From: Sinobaca qinghaiensis
Lineage (GTDB): Bacteria; Bacillota; Bacilli; Bacillales; Marinococcaceae
DNA: 64,000 nucleotides
Direction of reading: 5' to 3'
NCBI RefSeq assembly: GCF_003610495.1
Contig: NZ_RAPK01000006.1
Span: 554,839 to 618,838, forward strand
Within the stretch, counting starts at the first letter, position 1. Each line of letters opens with the position of its first letter. The notes under the pieces were generated by a model. It was not told the origin of the DNA, searched no databases, and saw only the letters and a list, made by a program, of their open reading frames with translations. Position numbers and translations under genes: made by a program. Shown one piece after another: positions 8,052 to 16,802 of the stretch.

Positions 8052-9182
8052 TTACGATCTTTTTTTGTGGATTTCTGCTTCGAGTATTTCAGAAGCGATC
8101 TCCCGGCAGCCTTCAATAGCTTCCCGGCCTGTATAGTACGTTAAGCCAAATCCAAGTCCGGCACCGCCGACAATAGGCACGAGCTTGGAGAAATTTTTGG
8201 TTGCTTCTTTTGCGGCATTGTTGGAAAGCCAGTTTGTCATAATTTTCTGGTTGGAGCCTTTCACCATAAAGCGGATCAGCTGTTCATACATTCTCAGCTT
8301 GTCTTCCTGTTCGGAAGTGAGCTGGCGCAGACGGCGCTCGGTAATCCCGAACTGGCGGCCGATCTGATTTGTCATCCGCATAACCGCAGGGATATCAATG
8401 GCTGCCCCAAGAAAGGGAACGGGTACTGCGCCGCTTCCCGCGGATATGAAGGAATAATACATAACGACCCGGTGCGCCGCTTTCGCTTTTTCTTCAAGAA
8501 ATAAATCCGAATAAGCTTTGGCATTGCGGTAGTATTTCGCTTTTTTATCGGTATCCAGATGGTCTATGATGGCGAAGTTCAGTTTATCGATGCCAAGCTT
8601 TGTGCGGGCGCTTGTGAAGACCAGAACATTATCATCACCAAATACATCATAAATAAGATGCTGGCGGATGTCGCGCTTTAATTCGCGCTTGCTTTTTTCC
8701 TCATCATGCAGGGTATCTGTTTTGGTGCGGACAAAGATAACCTGAATGCCTTCCGCGATTGCTTCTTTAAAAAAGTTCTCGTCATCCTGATTGAGCTTTG
8801 TTTCAAAGCAGCAGAGCAGGGCATCAAAGGAATCAATTTCGAAGTTCTCCCAGTATTCGCTTACTGTATGTTCTTCATCCAGACCGCCGTAGCCGGGAAG
8901 ATCCACAAACATAATAGAGTCATTTTCGCCCCAGGTATGGGTAGTGACGTTTGTACCGGGCGTCACTCCGGTATCGGTTTTCTGTTCACCGATGAGCGTG
9001 TCCATCAGTGCGGACTTGCCGCAGCCGGGCGAACCAAAAAAGCCGATTTTCAGCGGGCTGTTTAAATCAGCTTCCAGCTTCTGTGCAATCACATCAACAG
9101 CTACAGAACTGTTGGTTTCCACCGATTTTAAGTAGTGATCCAATTCCTTGTTCCAGCGTCTTTCGACTTTATCTTTAGCCAT
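8052..9182 (-). CDS. P-loop GTPase, IRG/Era-like, paralogue 2
   Basis: 376 residues, the same length as its neighbour and collinear over the first 150 residues. G1 is GSPGCGKS (50-57), G2 lies in TPGTNVTT, G3 is DLPGYGG and G4 is TKTD. The middle holds two hydrophobic segments (SFISAGSGAVPVPFLGAAID and KLVPIVGGAGLGFGLTYY) that could dip into a membrane, then TGREAIEGCREIASEI. It precedes paralogue 1 in the likely two-gene operon, with GGGAGG upstream of the ATG. Two paralogues sharing one operon suggests a hetero-oligomer of related GTPases. Function unknown; it differs from Era, Der and YqeH because it lacks KH or second G domains. Confidence 0.75.
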   Translation of the reverse strand: MAKDKVERRWNKELDHYLKSVETNSSVAVDVIAQKLEADLNSPLKIGFFGSPGCGKSALMDTLIGEQKTDTGVTPGTNVTTHTWGENDSIMFVDLPGYGGLDEEHTVSEYWENFEIDSFDALLCCFETKLNQDDENFFKEAIAEGIQVIFVRTKTDTLHDEEKSKRELKRDIRQHLIYDVFGDDNVLVFTSARTKLGIDKLNFAIIDHLDTDKKAKYYRNAKAYSDLFLEEKAKAAHRVVMYYSFISAGSGAVPVPFLGAAIDIPAVMRMTNQIGRQFGITERRLRQLTSEQEDKLRMYEQLIRFMVKGSNQKIMTNWLSNNAAKEATKNFSKLVPIVGGAGLGFGLTYYTGREAIEGCREIASEILEAEIHKKRS

Positions 9183-9298
9183 AAGAACCTCCCGAAGTCT
9201 AGTGTTGTCGTTTATTTTCGTGCCTGCAGCCAGGCCGGATCATAAAGAGACATATTGCATCAAATTTTCCCTAAAGCGGGGCGGCTTAAACCTTTCTA

Positions 9299-9347
9299 TA
9301 AAAAAGAGCTGTTCCTTTAGCGGCTATAACGCCGGGAACAGCTCTCT
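9299..9347 (-). terminator. Terminator of htpG
   Basis: On the minus strand, GAGCTGTTCC and GGAACAGCTC form the stem, with an inner GGCG/CGCC-like pairing, followed by TTTTTT. It lies just after the htpG stop and before the divergent GTPase start region. Confidence 0.85.
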
Positions 9348-9355
9348 TCCTGATA

Positions 9356-11239
9356 TTATATCATTACTTTGCACATGTCGTTGGTGAAGGCCACCGGGTC
9401 TTCTACAGAAAGTCCTTCAATAAGAAGTGCCTGGTTGTATAAAAGGTTCGTATAAAGCGCCAGCTTCTCTTTATCCTGCGTGTAGGCGTCTTTCAGAGAC
9501 TGGTATACATCATGGTTAATGTTAATTTCGAGCACTTTGTCGGCCTGGACGTGCTGATTTTGATCCGGCATCTGCTGAAGGATTTTCTCCATTTCAATAG
9601 ATACTTCTCCATCGGCTGACAGGCAGACCGGGTGGGTTTTCAAACGCTTGGAAGCCCGCACGTCTTTTACCTTGCCGGAGAGGAGATTTTTAATTTCTGT
9701 AAATAGTTCTTCGTTCTCTTTTTCTTCGGATTCTTCCTTTTCTTTTTCTTCCTCGGATTCAATGCCAAGATCACCGGCAGCTACCGATTTGAATTCTTTA
9801 TCTTCGTAGCTCATGAGCGTCTTAATGGCAAACTCGTCAATGTCTTCCGTAAAGTAAAGAATTTCGTAGCCTTTGTCGAGAACCATTTCTGTCTGCGGCA
9901 GTTTTTCAATACGGTTGTAGGACTCGCCTGTCGCATAGTAGATATATTTCTGGTCTTCCGGCATTCTTTCTACATATTCCGCAAGCGTAACGAGCTTTTT
10001 CTCTTTGGAAGAGTGGAAGAGTAGGAGATCTTTTAAATCATCTTTGTTGGCGCCAAAATCCATTTGAATACCGAATTTAAGCTGGCGTCCGAATGACTGG
10101 AAGAACGTTTCGTATTTTTCGCGGTCTTCTTTAAGCAGCGTTTTCAGCTGGGTTTTGATTTTGTTTTTAATATTTTTGGCAATCAGCTTCAGCTGTCTGT
10201 CGTGCTGGAGCATTTCTCTGGAAATATTTAAGGAAAGATCCTCTGAATCGACAATTCCTTTCACAAAGCCAAAGTAATCCGGGAGCAGGTCTCCGCATTT
10301 TTCCATAATCAGTACACCGTTGGAATAAAGCTCAAGTCCTTTTTCGTAGTCTTTCGTATAGTAATCAAAAGGCGTGTTTTCCGGTAGGAAAAGAATCGCC
10401 TGATAGCGGACAGCGCCATCCACGCTGAGGTGAATATGCGTCAATGGCTTGTCAAAGCCGTAGTGCTTTTCCTGATAAAACGCTTCATAGTCTGCGTCGG
10501 TTAATTCATTTTTATTTTTTCTCCAGATTGGAATCATGCTGTTTACAATCTGTTCTTCCTGTACTTCTTCTGTTTCTTCTTCATTGTCTGCTTTTGGCTG
10601 GTGGACAGATACGTCCATTTTAATAGGATAGCGGATATAGTCGGAATACTTCTTAACGATGGATTTAAGCTTATGCTCATCGAGATACTCGTCGTAGTTC
10701 TCATCTTCTGTGTTTTCGCGCAGTTTAATGATCACTTCGGTGCCGACGGTTTCTTTTTCAGCAGGTTCAATCGTATAGCCGTCCGCGCCGTTCGACTCCC
10801 ATTTGTAAGCCTGGCTGCTGTCAGCAGACTTTGTGTAGACCGTGACATAGTCAGCGGCCATAAAAGCAGAGTAGAAGCCAACGCCGAACTGGCCGATAAT
10901 GTCATGGCCGTCTTTGATTTCATTCTCTTTTTTGAAGGCAAGAGAACCGCTCTTTGCAATAATGCCGAGATTGGCTTCCAGCTCTTCTTCTGTCATGCCG
11001 ATACCGGTGTCCGTAATAACGAGCTCGCGATTTTCCTGGTCGGTACGGAGCTTAATGTAATAATCATCTTTATTAAACGTGAGCGTATCATCCGTAAGCG
11101 CACGGTAGTACATTTTATCAATGGCGTCACTTGCGTTGGAAATCAATTCGCGGATGAAAATCTCTTTCTGCGAATAAATCGAATTAATCATCATTTCCAA
11201 TAAACGCTTCGATTCGGCCTGAAATGGCTTTGTAGTCAT
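9356..11239 (-). CDS. htpG: Chaperone protein HtpG (Hsp90)
   Basis: Full-length bacterial Hsp90, 627 residues. The N-terminal GHKL ATPase domain shows the expected boxes: [19 protein letters not shown] and [12 protein letters not shown]. The middle domain follows ([42 protein letters not shown]), then a C-terminal dimerisation domain. A highly acidic linker ([16 protein letters not shown]) lies before the last domain. It folds and stabilises client proteins in the cytosol under stress. Start ATG 11239 has GAGGTGA nine bases upstream. Monocistronic, with its own terminator. Expression is predicted to be under HrcA, because a CIRCE element sits between promoter and start codon. Confidence 0.97.
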   Translation of the reverse strand: MTTKPFQAESKRLLEMMINSIYSQKEIFIRELISNASDAIDKMYYRALTDDTLTFNKDDYYIKLRTDQENRELVITDTGIGMTEEELEANLGIIAKSGSLAFKKENEIKDGHDIIGQFGVGFYSAFMAADYVTVYTKSADSSQAYKWESNGADGYTIEPAEKETVGTEVIIKLRENTEDENYDEYLDEHKLKSIVKKYSDYIRYPIKMDVSVHQPKADNEEETEEVQEEQIVNSMIPIWRKNKNELTDADYEAFYQEKHYGFDKPLTHIHLSVDGAVRYQAILFLPENTPFDYYTKDYEKGLELYSNGVLIMEKCGDLLPDYFGFVKGIVDSEDLSLNISREMLQHDRQLKLIAKNIKNKIKTQLKTLLKEDREKYETFFQSFGRQLKFGIQMDFGANKDDLKDLLLFHSSKEKKLVTLAEYVERMPEDQKYIYYATGESYNRIEKLPQTEMVLDKGYEILYFTEDIDEFAIKTLMSYEDKEFKSVAAGDLGIESEEEKEKEESEEKENEELFTEIKNLLSGKVKDVRASKRLKTHPVCLSADGEVSIEMEKILQQMPDQNQHVQADKVLEININHDVYQSLKDAYTQDKEKLALYTNLLYNQALLIEGLSVEDPVAFTNDMCKVMI

Positions 11240-11265
11240 AGTTTATCGTCACCTCGTATGTGTAT

Positions 11266-11292
11266 TTGGCACTCATTGTGTTCGAGTGCTAA
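11266..11292 (-). promoter_or_regulatory. CIRCE operator (HrcA) upstream of htpG
   Basis: TTGGCACTC, nine bases, GAGTGCTAA. This differs from the CIRCE consensus TTAGCACTC-N9-GAGTGCTAA at one position. It starts about eight bases after the predicted transcription start of htpG, the normal repressing position for HrcA. Confidence 0.9.
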
Positions 11293-11307
11293 AAAGTCTC
11301 CTCTTAT

Positions 11308-11335
11308 ATTGTACATGTCATGGAAAACGTGTCAA
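11308..11335 (-). promoter_or_regulatory. Sigma-A promoter of htpG
   Basis: On the minus strand, TTGACA (11335-11330) and TACAAT (11313-11308) are 16 bases apart, directly before the CIRCE element. Confidence 0.8.
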
Positions 11336-11391
11336 TATGCCTTTTTAAAAATTAGTCAGTCAATAATTTATTGATTTTTCTGATATTTTTA

Positions 11392-11419
11392 TTGAAATTA
11401 ATTTTATAAAGGTTACAAT
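11392..11419 (+). promoter_or_regulatory. Likely promoter of the regulator-M81-DUF819 operon
   Basis: TTGAAA (11392-11397) and TACAAT (11414-11419) are separated by 16 bases, about 50 bases before the first gene. The surrounding sequence is very AT-rich. Confidence 0.6.
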
Positions 11420-11468
11420 AGGGAACATAAAGGAACTATAAAGATCTTTTTATGAAAGAAGTGATGGT

Positions 11469-12728
11469 ATGAATCGATATAAAGTAGCAGTGATAGCTCC
11501 GAGTGATATTATCGCTGACTGTATGGACGTGACGGAGACGTTTCCGCTGTTGGAACTGCTTCCGTATGCATATAAAAAGGAAGAGGAAATTCCTGAGGTA
11601 GTTCAATCAGTGGATAAGGGTGCAGCTGCCGTCCTTTTTGGAGGACTGGTTCCTTTTCATAAAATAAAAGAACGAATGAGTTTAACGGACAAGCCGGCTT
11701 TTTTTCTGCCTTTTACAGGAGCGGGTTTGTTTAAAGCACTTTATTCCTTAAAAAATGTAAATATCAATAACATCAGTATGGACACGATGAATAAGAAACC
11801 AATATTGGAAACTCTTATGGAGATTGGTATGGAGGAAGCACCGGGTCATATTCTCGAGTTTGAAAGCTCCATGAGCGTCAGCAGTATCGTATCGTTTCAT
11901 AAAGAGCTATTTGAACAGGGAGAAACGGAGTACGCACTGACGAGTCTTGCAGAATGCTACGAAGCGTTAACTCAGGTGAATGTGCCTGTAAAAAGAATCA
12001 AGCCTCCTAAATCAGTTATACGGGAAACTCTTGAAAAAATAGAATTGTCCTGTGAAAGGGAACCGGTGGATACTTTTCAAGCAGCAGCCTGCAGTATTTC
12101 TTTAAAAGGCTACAGCGAATGGGCCGTTAATCAACATGCCATAGCAGTAAAGGAATATGAACTTGAACTGGAAAAATTAATGTATGCCTCTGCAGATAAA
12201 GTAAAGGGCTGCCATGTCCAGCGGTCTCCCGAGGAAATTCTATTAATGGCTACACTTTCACATACGAAAAAAAAGGAATTTATTCGTGAAATAGATGCAC
12301 TAAAAACAAAAATAGAAGCCCTTCTTCCTATTCTTATTCATATTGGTGTTGGATTTTCACTTACGCTTCAAGAGGCTGTGCTTGAAGCCAGAGAAACAGC
12401 AGGGAAACCATTTATAAAAGAGTTCTCTTATGTAAAGCAGATAAAAAGAAAACCTATACAGGCAGATTTCCGGGAACTGGCTGATAAAGTGGGTATCAGC
12501 ATACTCACCCTTAATAAAGTGTATGAGCTGTCCAGGACATATGAAGGGAAATTTACTGCTAATCAATTGGCAGAAGGGATAAGCATTACTGTGAAAAGTG
12601 CCCAACGGATTTTAAGACAGCTCGAAAAAGCAGACCTGGTAGAAGTTACTGGAAAAGAATCACATAACACGAAAGGAAAACACCGGCGTGTATATAGTTT
12701 AAGTAAACTATTTGATACTTATTCATAA
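11469..12728 (+). CDS. Putative transcriptional regulator with C-terminal winged helix
   Basis: 419 residues. The N-terminus (KVAVIAPSDIIADCMD, then GAAAVLFGGLVP) looks like an alpha/beta ligand-sensing domain of the PrpR_N kind, with alternating beta strands and helices to about residue 200. A helical middle follows. The C-terminus (about 345-415) is a winged helix with TANQLAEGISITVKSAQRIL as its recognition region and a basic wing (KGKHRRVYSL), similar to the DNA-binding part of DcuR/CitB-type response regulators. No receiver domain is seen. First gene of an operon, 14 bases before the M81 gene, so it probably senses the substrate or product of that enzyme. Exact family not recognised; the regulator role is inferred from the C-terminus and context. 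Confidence 0.65.
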   Translation: MNRYKVAVIAPSDIIADCMDVTETFPLLELLPYAYKKEEEIPEVVQSVDKGAAAVLFGGLVPFHKIKERMSLTDKPAFFLPFTGAGLFKALYSLKNVNINNISMDTMNKKPILETLMEIGMEEAPGHILEFESSMSVSSIVSFHKELFEQGETEYALTSLAECYEALTQVNVPVKRIKPPKSVIRETLEKIELSCEREPVDTFQAAACSISLKGYSEWAVNQHAIAVKEYELELEKLMYASADKVKGCHVQRSPEEILLMATLSHTKKKEFIREIDALKTKIEALLPILIHIGVGFSLTLQEAVLEARETAGKPFIKEFSYVKQIKRKPIQADFRELADKVGISILTLNKVYELSRTYEGKFTANQLAEGISITVKSAQRILRQLEKADLVEVTGKESHNTKGKHRRVYSLSKLFDTYS

Positions 12729-12742
12729 AGGAGGCAGAGAAA

Positions 12743-14233
12743 ATGAGGATAGTTATTGGACAGTTATCCCATGAAACAAACACTTTTCTAGAAGAAACGA
12801 CAGACCTGTCTTTTTTCGAAGCAGGGGAGTGGGAAATGAAAGAAACTCTGCTGGCCAATCACACAGGAGTCCAGGACTATCTTGGAGGGATGATAGAGAG
12901 TGCATCAGAAGAAAACATAGAAATTCTGCCTGCCTTATCTGCTCTGGCTTCTCCTTCCGGCCTGATTGAAAAAGGTACATATGCGTATATTAAAAAAGTG
13001 TTTTTGCAGGAATGCCTTCAGTATTCCAATGTAGACGCGTATTGTCTGGCTCTTCATGGGGCCGGAGTAGTAGAAGGGATTGATGATCTGGAAGGAGATC
13101 TATTACAAACGCTCAGAAAAGAAATAGGCAGGTCTGTACCTATTGTGGTGACTCTGGATTTACACGCCAATGTCACAGAAAAGATGGCTGCATACGCAGA
13201 TATTTTATTATCGATAAAAGAATATCCGCATATTGATACATTCGCGACTGGAAAAAAAGCGATGCAGCTTACTTCGCAAATAGTAAAAAGAGAAATAAAG
13301 CCGGTCATGCATATTGAAAAACTACCCCTGCTTATCCCCACATTTACTACAATGCATGAGCCTGCCAAAGCACTTGTTCTAACATGCAGAAGACTGGAAA
13401 AGCCGTCCGGCGTACTGGACTGTTCCTTCATCCATGGCTTTCCTTATGCAGACGTGAAAAGTGCCGGTGTTTCTGTTATTTGTATTACCGATGCGGATAA
13501 TCTTTTAGCAGAAGAAACAGCCATAACGGCTGCTTCAGCCATTTGGGAGGTTAGAGAACAGTTCTTTCAATCTTTTTTTTCTCCAAAAGAGGGGGTAGAA
13601 GCCGCTGCTGTCAGCAGGGAGTCGCCTGTGATTATTAATGAGACCTCAGACAACCCTGGTGCAGGCACACCAGGTGACGGCACTTTTTTATTAGAAGAGA
13701 TGCTGGAGAAAAACATAAAGAACAGCTGCTTTGGCGTTATAAATGATTCTGAAGTAGTCCAGCTGGCTCATGAAGCGGGGGTAGGTGAATATATCGAGTG
13801 CTCTATCGGAGCAAAAATAGATAATAAACACGGACGTCCTCTTTCTATTAAAGGCTATGTAAAATCGTTAACCGATGGGAAATTCATTCAATCTTCTGCA
13901 ATGTGGAAGGGAATGAAAAGAAACATCGGAAAAACCGCTAGACTGCAGATAGGAAATGTAGACGTTATTGTATGTTCCCGGCGGGCTCAGGTGTTTGATG
14001 ATCAGGTCTTCTTACTGCATGGTATTGACGTTTCTGCCTGCAGAACAGCAGGCCTGAAATCGAGCCATCATTTCAGGGATTATTACAGTACATTGGCTGC
14101 ATCTATAATTACCGTAGATTCGCCAGGGCTTAGTACAAACAATTTATTTTCGTTTTCTTATCAGCATATTCGTCCCTCTATGTATCCTTTTGAAGAAACA
14201 GCAGCGTACAGCGCCGATTCAACTAATTTGTGA
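12743..14233 (+). CDS. M81-family metallopeptidase (MlrC-like)
   Basis: 496 residues. Family features visible: N-terminal GQLSHETNTF, ALHGAGV, the metal-binding segment TLDLHANV, YPHID with a second histidine, and DNPGAGTPGDGT before the C-terminal domain. M81 enzymes are zinc amidohydrolase-like peptidases; MlrC acts on linearised microcystin in sphingomonads. In a soil or saline Bacillaceae the natural substrate is more likely a small peptide or amide compound; that is inference. No signal peptide, so cytoplasmic. It sits between a ligand-sensing regulator and a membrane transporter, suggesting uptake followed by hydrolysis. Start has AAAGGAGG upstream. Gene end and next start are nearly contiguous. 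Confidence 0.88.
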   Translation: MRIVIGQLSHETNTFLEETTDLSFFEAGEWEMKETLLANHTGVQDYLGGMIESASEENIEILPALSALASPSGLIEKGTYAYIKKVFLQECLQYSNVDAYCLALHGAGVVEGIDDLEGDLLQTLRKEIGRSVPIVVTLDLHANVTEKMAAYADILLSIKEYPHIDTFATGKKAMQLTSQIVKREIKPVMHIEKLPLLIPTFTTMHEPAKALVLTCRRLEKPSGVLDCSFIHGFPYADVKSAGVSVICITDADNLLAEETAITAASAIWEVREQFFQSFFSPKEGVEAAAVSRESPVIINETSDNPGAGTPGDGTFLLEEMLEKNIKNSCFGVINDSEVVQLAHEAGVGEYIECSIGAKIDNKHGRPLSIKGYVKSLTDGKFIQSSAMWKGMKRNIGKTARLQIGNVDVIVCSRRAQVFDDQVFLLHGIDVSACRTAGLKSSHHFRDYYSTLAASIITVDSPGLSTNNLFSFSYQHIRPSMYPFEETAAYSADSTNL

Positions 14234-14257
14234 ATGAGGAAAAGGAGGAAAAGTAAA

Positions 14258-15484
14258 ATGGGTGAAGCATTGATTAGTCCAGATGATTATTGGGTGTTGT
14301 GGGGATTTTTAGCTATATGGGCTGCGGTGAGTATTTATTTAGAACAAACGTATCAATGGGCCTCCAAGATTTCCGGCGCTATTATTGCATTACTGGGGGC
14401 GATGATACTTACGAATATCAATGTGCTGCCTGTAGAATCTCCTGTGTATGATGCCGTATGGTCCTACATTGTGCCGCTGGCGATTCCTCTTTTATTATTC
14501 CAAGTTAACTTGAAAAAAATATGGAAAGAAAGCAGCCGGATTCTTTTCATTTTTCTTATTAGTTCTATTGGAACAGTAGCGGGTACCACACTGGCTTTTT
14601 TCGCATTAAAAGATGTGATACCTGAACTTGATAAAATTGGGGCTATTATTACAGGTTCCTACATTGGAGGTGGAGTAAACTTTGCTGCAATGGCAGCTAA
14701 ATTCGACACACCCGGTGAATTGGTTTCCGCGACAGTAGTCGCCGATAACTTAATGATGGCAAGCTACTTCTTCGTTCTCATTGCTATACCGGCAATCGGA
14801 TTTTTTAGAAAGAATTACCGGACTCCTTATATAGAAGAAGTAGAAAGAGAAGCAAAAAACACAGAAGGTAAAACAATTTCGGAAAGTTTTTGGGCAAGAA
14901 AAGACATTTCTCTTAAAGACATTGCGTTATCTATAGGAACAGCATTTCTGCTGGTCGTTGTATCTTTTAAACTGGCAGAGTGGTTCGCTTCGATTATTCC
15001 TTCCGGAGAAAACGTCTTCTGGTTTTATGCAGTACTTGGGGGAGTTCTTGGAGACAGTTATTTAATGTTAACTACGATCACTATTGCAGCGGTTTCGTTG
15101 TTTCCCCGGAAATTTGAGGCAATGAATGGCAGTCAGGAATTCGGAACCTATTTTATCTATATATTTTTCGTAGTCATCGGCATCCCGGCATCTTTACCAA
15201 TTATTTTTCAAAATGCTCCACTTTTATTAGTGTTTGTGGCTATTGTAGTGATTATTAATATGCTTATTTCCTTTACTCTGGGAAAATTCTTCAACTTCAG
15301 CCTGGAAGAAATTATTCTCGCAACGAATGCTAATGTAGGTGGACCTACTACAGCAGCAGCCATGGCTATAGCAAGAGGATGGAAAGATTTAATTGTTCCG
15401 ATTCTGCTTATAGGTACTCTCGGTTATATTATTGGGAACTATATAGCAACAGCGATGGGATTGTGGTTCTCGACTTTTTTTTAA
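14258..15484 (+). CDS. DUF819 (YjcL-like) integral membrane transporter
   Basis: About 408 residues with roughly ten to twelve hydrophobic helices and two inverted-repeat-like halves. Glycine-rich segments ITGSYIGGGVNFAAMAA and ATNANVGGPTTAAAMAIA occupy equivalent places in the halves. This matches the DUF819/YjcL family, predicted secondary carriers related to sodium-coupled transporters. A charged loop (EEVEREAKNTEGK) separates the halves. I chose ATG 14258 because AGGAGG lies nine bases upstream; an in-frame ATG at 14234 overlaps the preceding stop and has no ribosome site. Last gene of the operon, so probably imports the M81 substrate. Substrate unknown. Confidence 0.85.
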   Translation: MGEALISPDDYWVLWGFLAIWAAVSIYLEQTYQWASKISGAIIALLGAMILTNINVLPVESPVYDAVWSYIVPLAIPLLLFQVNLKKIWKESSRILFIFLISSIGTVAGTTLAFFALKDVIPELDKIGAIITGSYIGGGVNFAAMAAKFDTPGELVSATVVADNLMMASYFFVLIAIPAIGFFRKNYRTPYIEEVEREAKNTEGKTISESFWARKDISLKDIALSIGTAFLLVVVSFKLAEWFASIIPSGENVFWFYAVLGGVLGDSYLMLTTITIAAVSLFPRKFEAMNGSQEFGTYFIYIFFVVIGIPASLPIIFQNAPLLLVFVAIVVIINMLISFTLGKFFNFSLEEIILATNANVGGPTTAAAMAIARGWKDLIVPILLIGTLGYIIGNYIATAMGLWFSTFF

Positions 15485-15513
15485 AGAAGAATCAAATGTC
15501 ATATTTTACAAAT

Positions 15514-15539
15514 CAAGTCGGCAAAACCGGCTTTTTTGT
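15514..15539 (+). terminator. Terminator of the M81 operon
   Basis: GTCGG, AAAA loop, CCGGC, then TTTTTT about 35 bases after the DUF819 stop. Confidence 0.75.
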
Positions 15540-15572
15540 TTATACTAGGCTAAAAGAGAGGAGTCGGTACCC

Positions 15573-16790
15573 ATGAAAAATGACAAGCTGGCTGAGGCGT
15601 ATATGTCTCCAAAGCGCCGGATGAACGCAATGATCGGTGCGGTCTTTCTGATGGCAACCTCCGCGATAGGACCGGGCTTTCTTACGCAGACTGCCGTTTT
15701 TACCGAACAGCTTCTGGCAAGCTTTGCTTTTGTTATTCTCGTGTCGATTATTTTAGACATCGGTGCACAGATCAATATCTGGCGGATTATTGCGGTGGCA
15801 AAAATGAGAGGACAGGATATAGCAAACGCAGTTTTCCCCGGGCTGGGCTACCTGGTGGCATTTTTCATTATTCTGGGAGGGCTTGCTTTTAATATTGGAA
15901 ATGTAGGCGGCGGCGGACTTGGCGCAAATGCCCTGCTTGGCGTCGATCCTACGGTAGGTGCTGTGTTAACAGGTATTATCTGCATTGTTATCTTTTTATT
16001 AAAAGAAGCCAACGCTGCCATGGATCAGATTGTCCGGTATCTGGGCATTGTGATGATCGGGTTTACTGCCTATATTATGATTATCAGCGACCCGCCTTAT
16101 GGGGAAGCTGCCCTCCGCACGGTTGCTCCGCTTGAAGTAGACTTTCTCGTAATTATTACGATTGTAGGAGGAACGGTAGGCGGATATATCACCTTTGCCG
16201 GCGGCCACCGACTGCTGGAGGCCGGAATTACCGGCCGGGAAAACTTAACATATGTGACAAGAACGGCTGTCTCCGGCATCATTGTAGCCTCGGTAATGCG
16301 TACCCTTCTTTTCCTTGCCATCCTTGGAGTAGTTGCTGCCGGGCATTCACTGGACGCCGGCAATCCCACAGCTTCTGCTTTCCAAATAGCGGCAGGAGAC
16401 ATCGGTTACCGGATATTTGGGCTTGTGCTTTGGTGTGCGGGTATTACTTCTGTCATCGGAGCAGCCTTTACGTCGGTGTCATTTCTGACTACTTTTCATA
16501 AAAGCGTGGAGCGTTACAAAAATTATTGGACAGTAGCTTTTATCGTACTGTCCACAGTGATACTGGCTGTTGTAGGGGAACCGGTAACGCTGCTTGTTCT
16601 GGCAGGAGCAGTGAACGGCCTGATTCTGCCACTCACTTTGGGATCGGTACTGCTGGCTGCCCACCGTGTCAGTATTGTAAAAGACTACAAGCATCCCATC
16701 TGGATGACTATATTTGGTGCCCTTGTAGTCGGGCTGACGACGTACCTGGGCATATATACGATGATAAATATGCTTCCACAGCTGTTTTAA
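15573..16790 (+). CDS. ycsG: NRAMP-superfamily transporter of the YcsG type
   Basis: 405 residues with about eleven membrane helices, in the NRAMP/LeuT-like fold family. The first helix reads IGPGFLTQTAVF where canonical NRAMP metal transporters have the D-P-G-N metal site, so a divalent metal is unlikely as substrate. Helix 6 carries GGYITFAGGHRL in place of the MPH motif. In B. subtilis the homologue YcsG is encoded beside YcsF (PxpA) in the 5-oxoproline region, and the same pairing is seen here, 12 bases apart. A role in 5-oxoproline or related organic anion uptake is a reasonable inference. Start ATG has GAGGAG nine bases upstream. Confidence 0.82.
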   Translation: MKNDKLAEAYMSPKRRMNAMIGAVFLMATSAIGPGFLTQTAVFTEQLLASFAFVILVSIILDIGAQINIWRIIAVAKMRGQDIANAVFPGLGYLVAFFIILGGLAFNIGNVGGGGLGANALLGVDPTVGAVLTGIICIVIFLLKEANAAMDQIVRYLGIVMIGFTAYIMIISDPPYGEAALRTVAPLEVDFLVIITIVGGTVGGYITFAGGHRLLEAGITGRENLTYVTRTAVSGIIVASVMRTLLFLAILGVVAAGHSLDAGNPTASAFQIAAGDIGYRIFGLVLWCAGITSVIGAAFTSVSFLTTFHKSVERYKNYWTVAFIVLSTVILAVVGEPVTLLVLAGAVNGLILPLTLGSVLLAAHRVSIVKDYKHPIWMTIFGALVVGLTTYLGIYTMINMLPQLF

Positions 16791-16802
16791 AGGAGGAAAA
16801 GT

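Noticed and set aside
10601-11203. A 200-residue open frame opposite htpG
   Set aside because: htpG is unmistakable on the other strand with its own promoter and CIRCE element.
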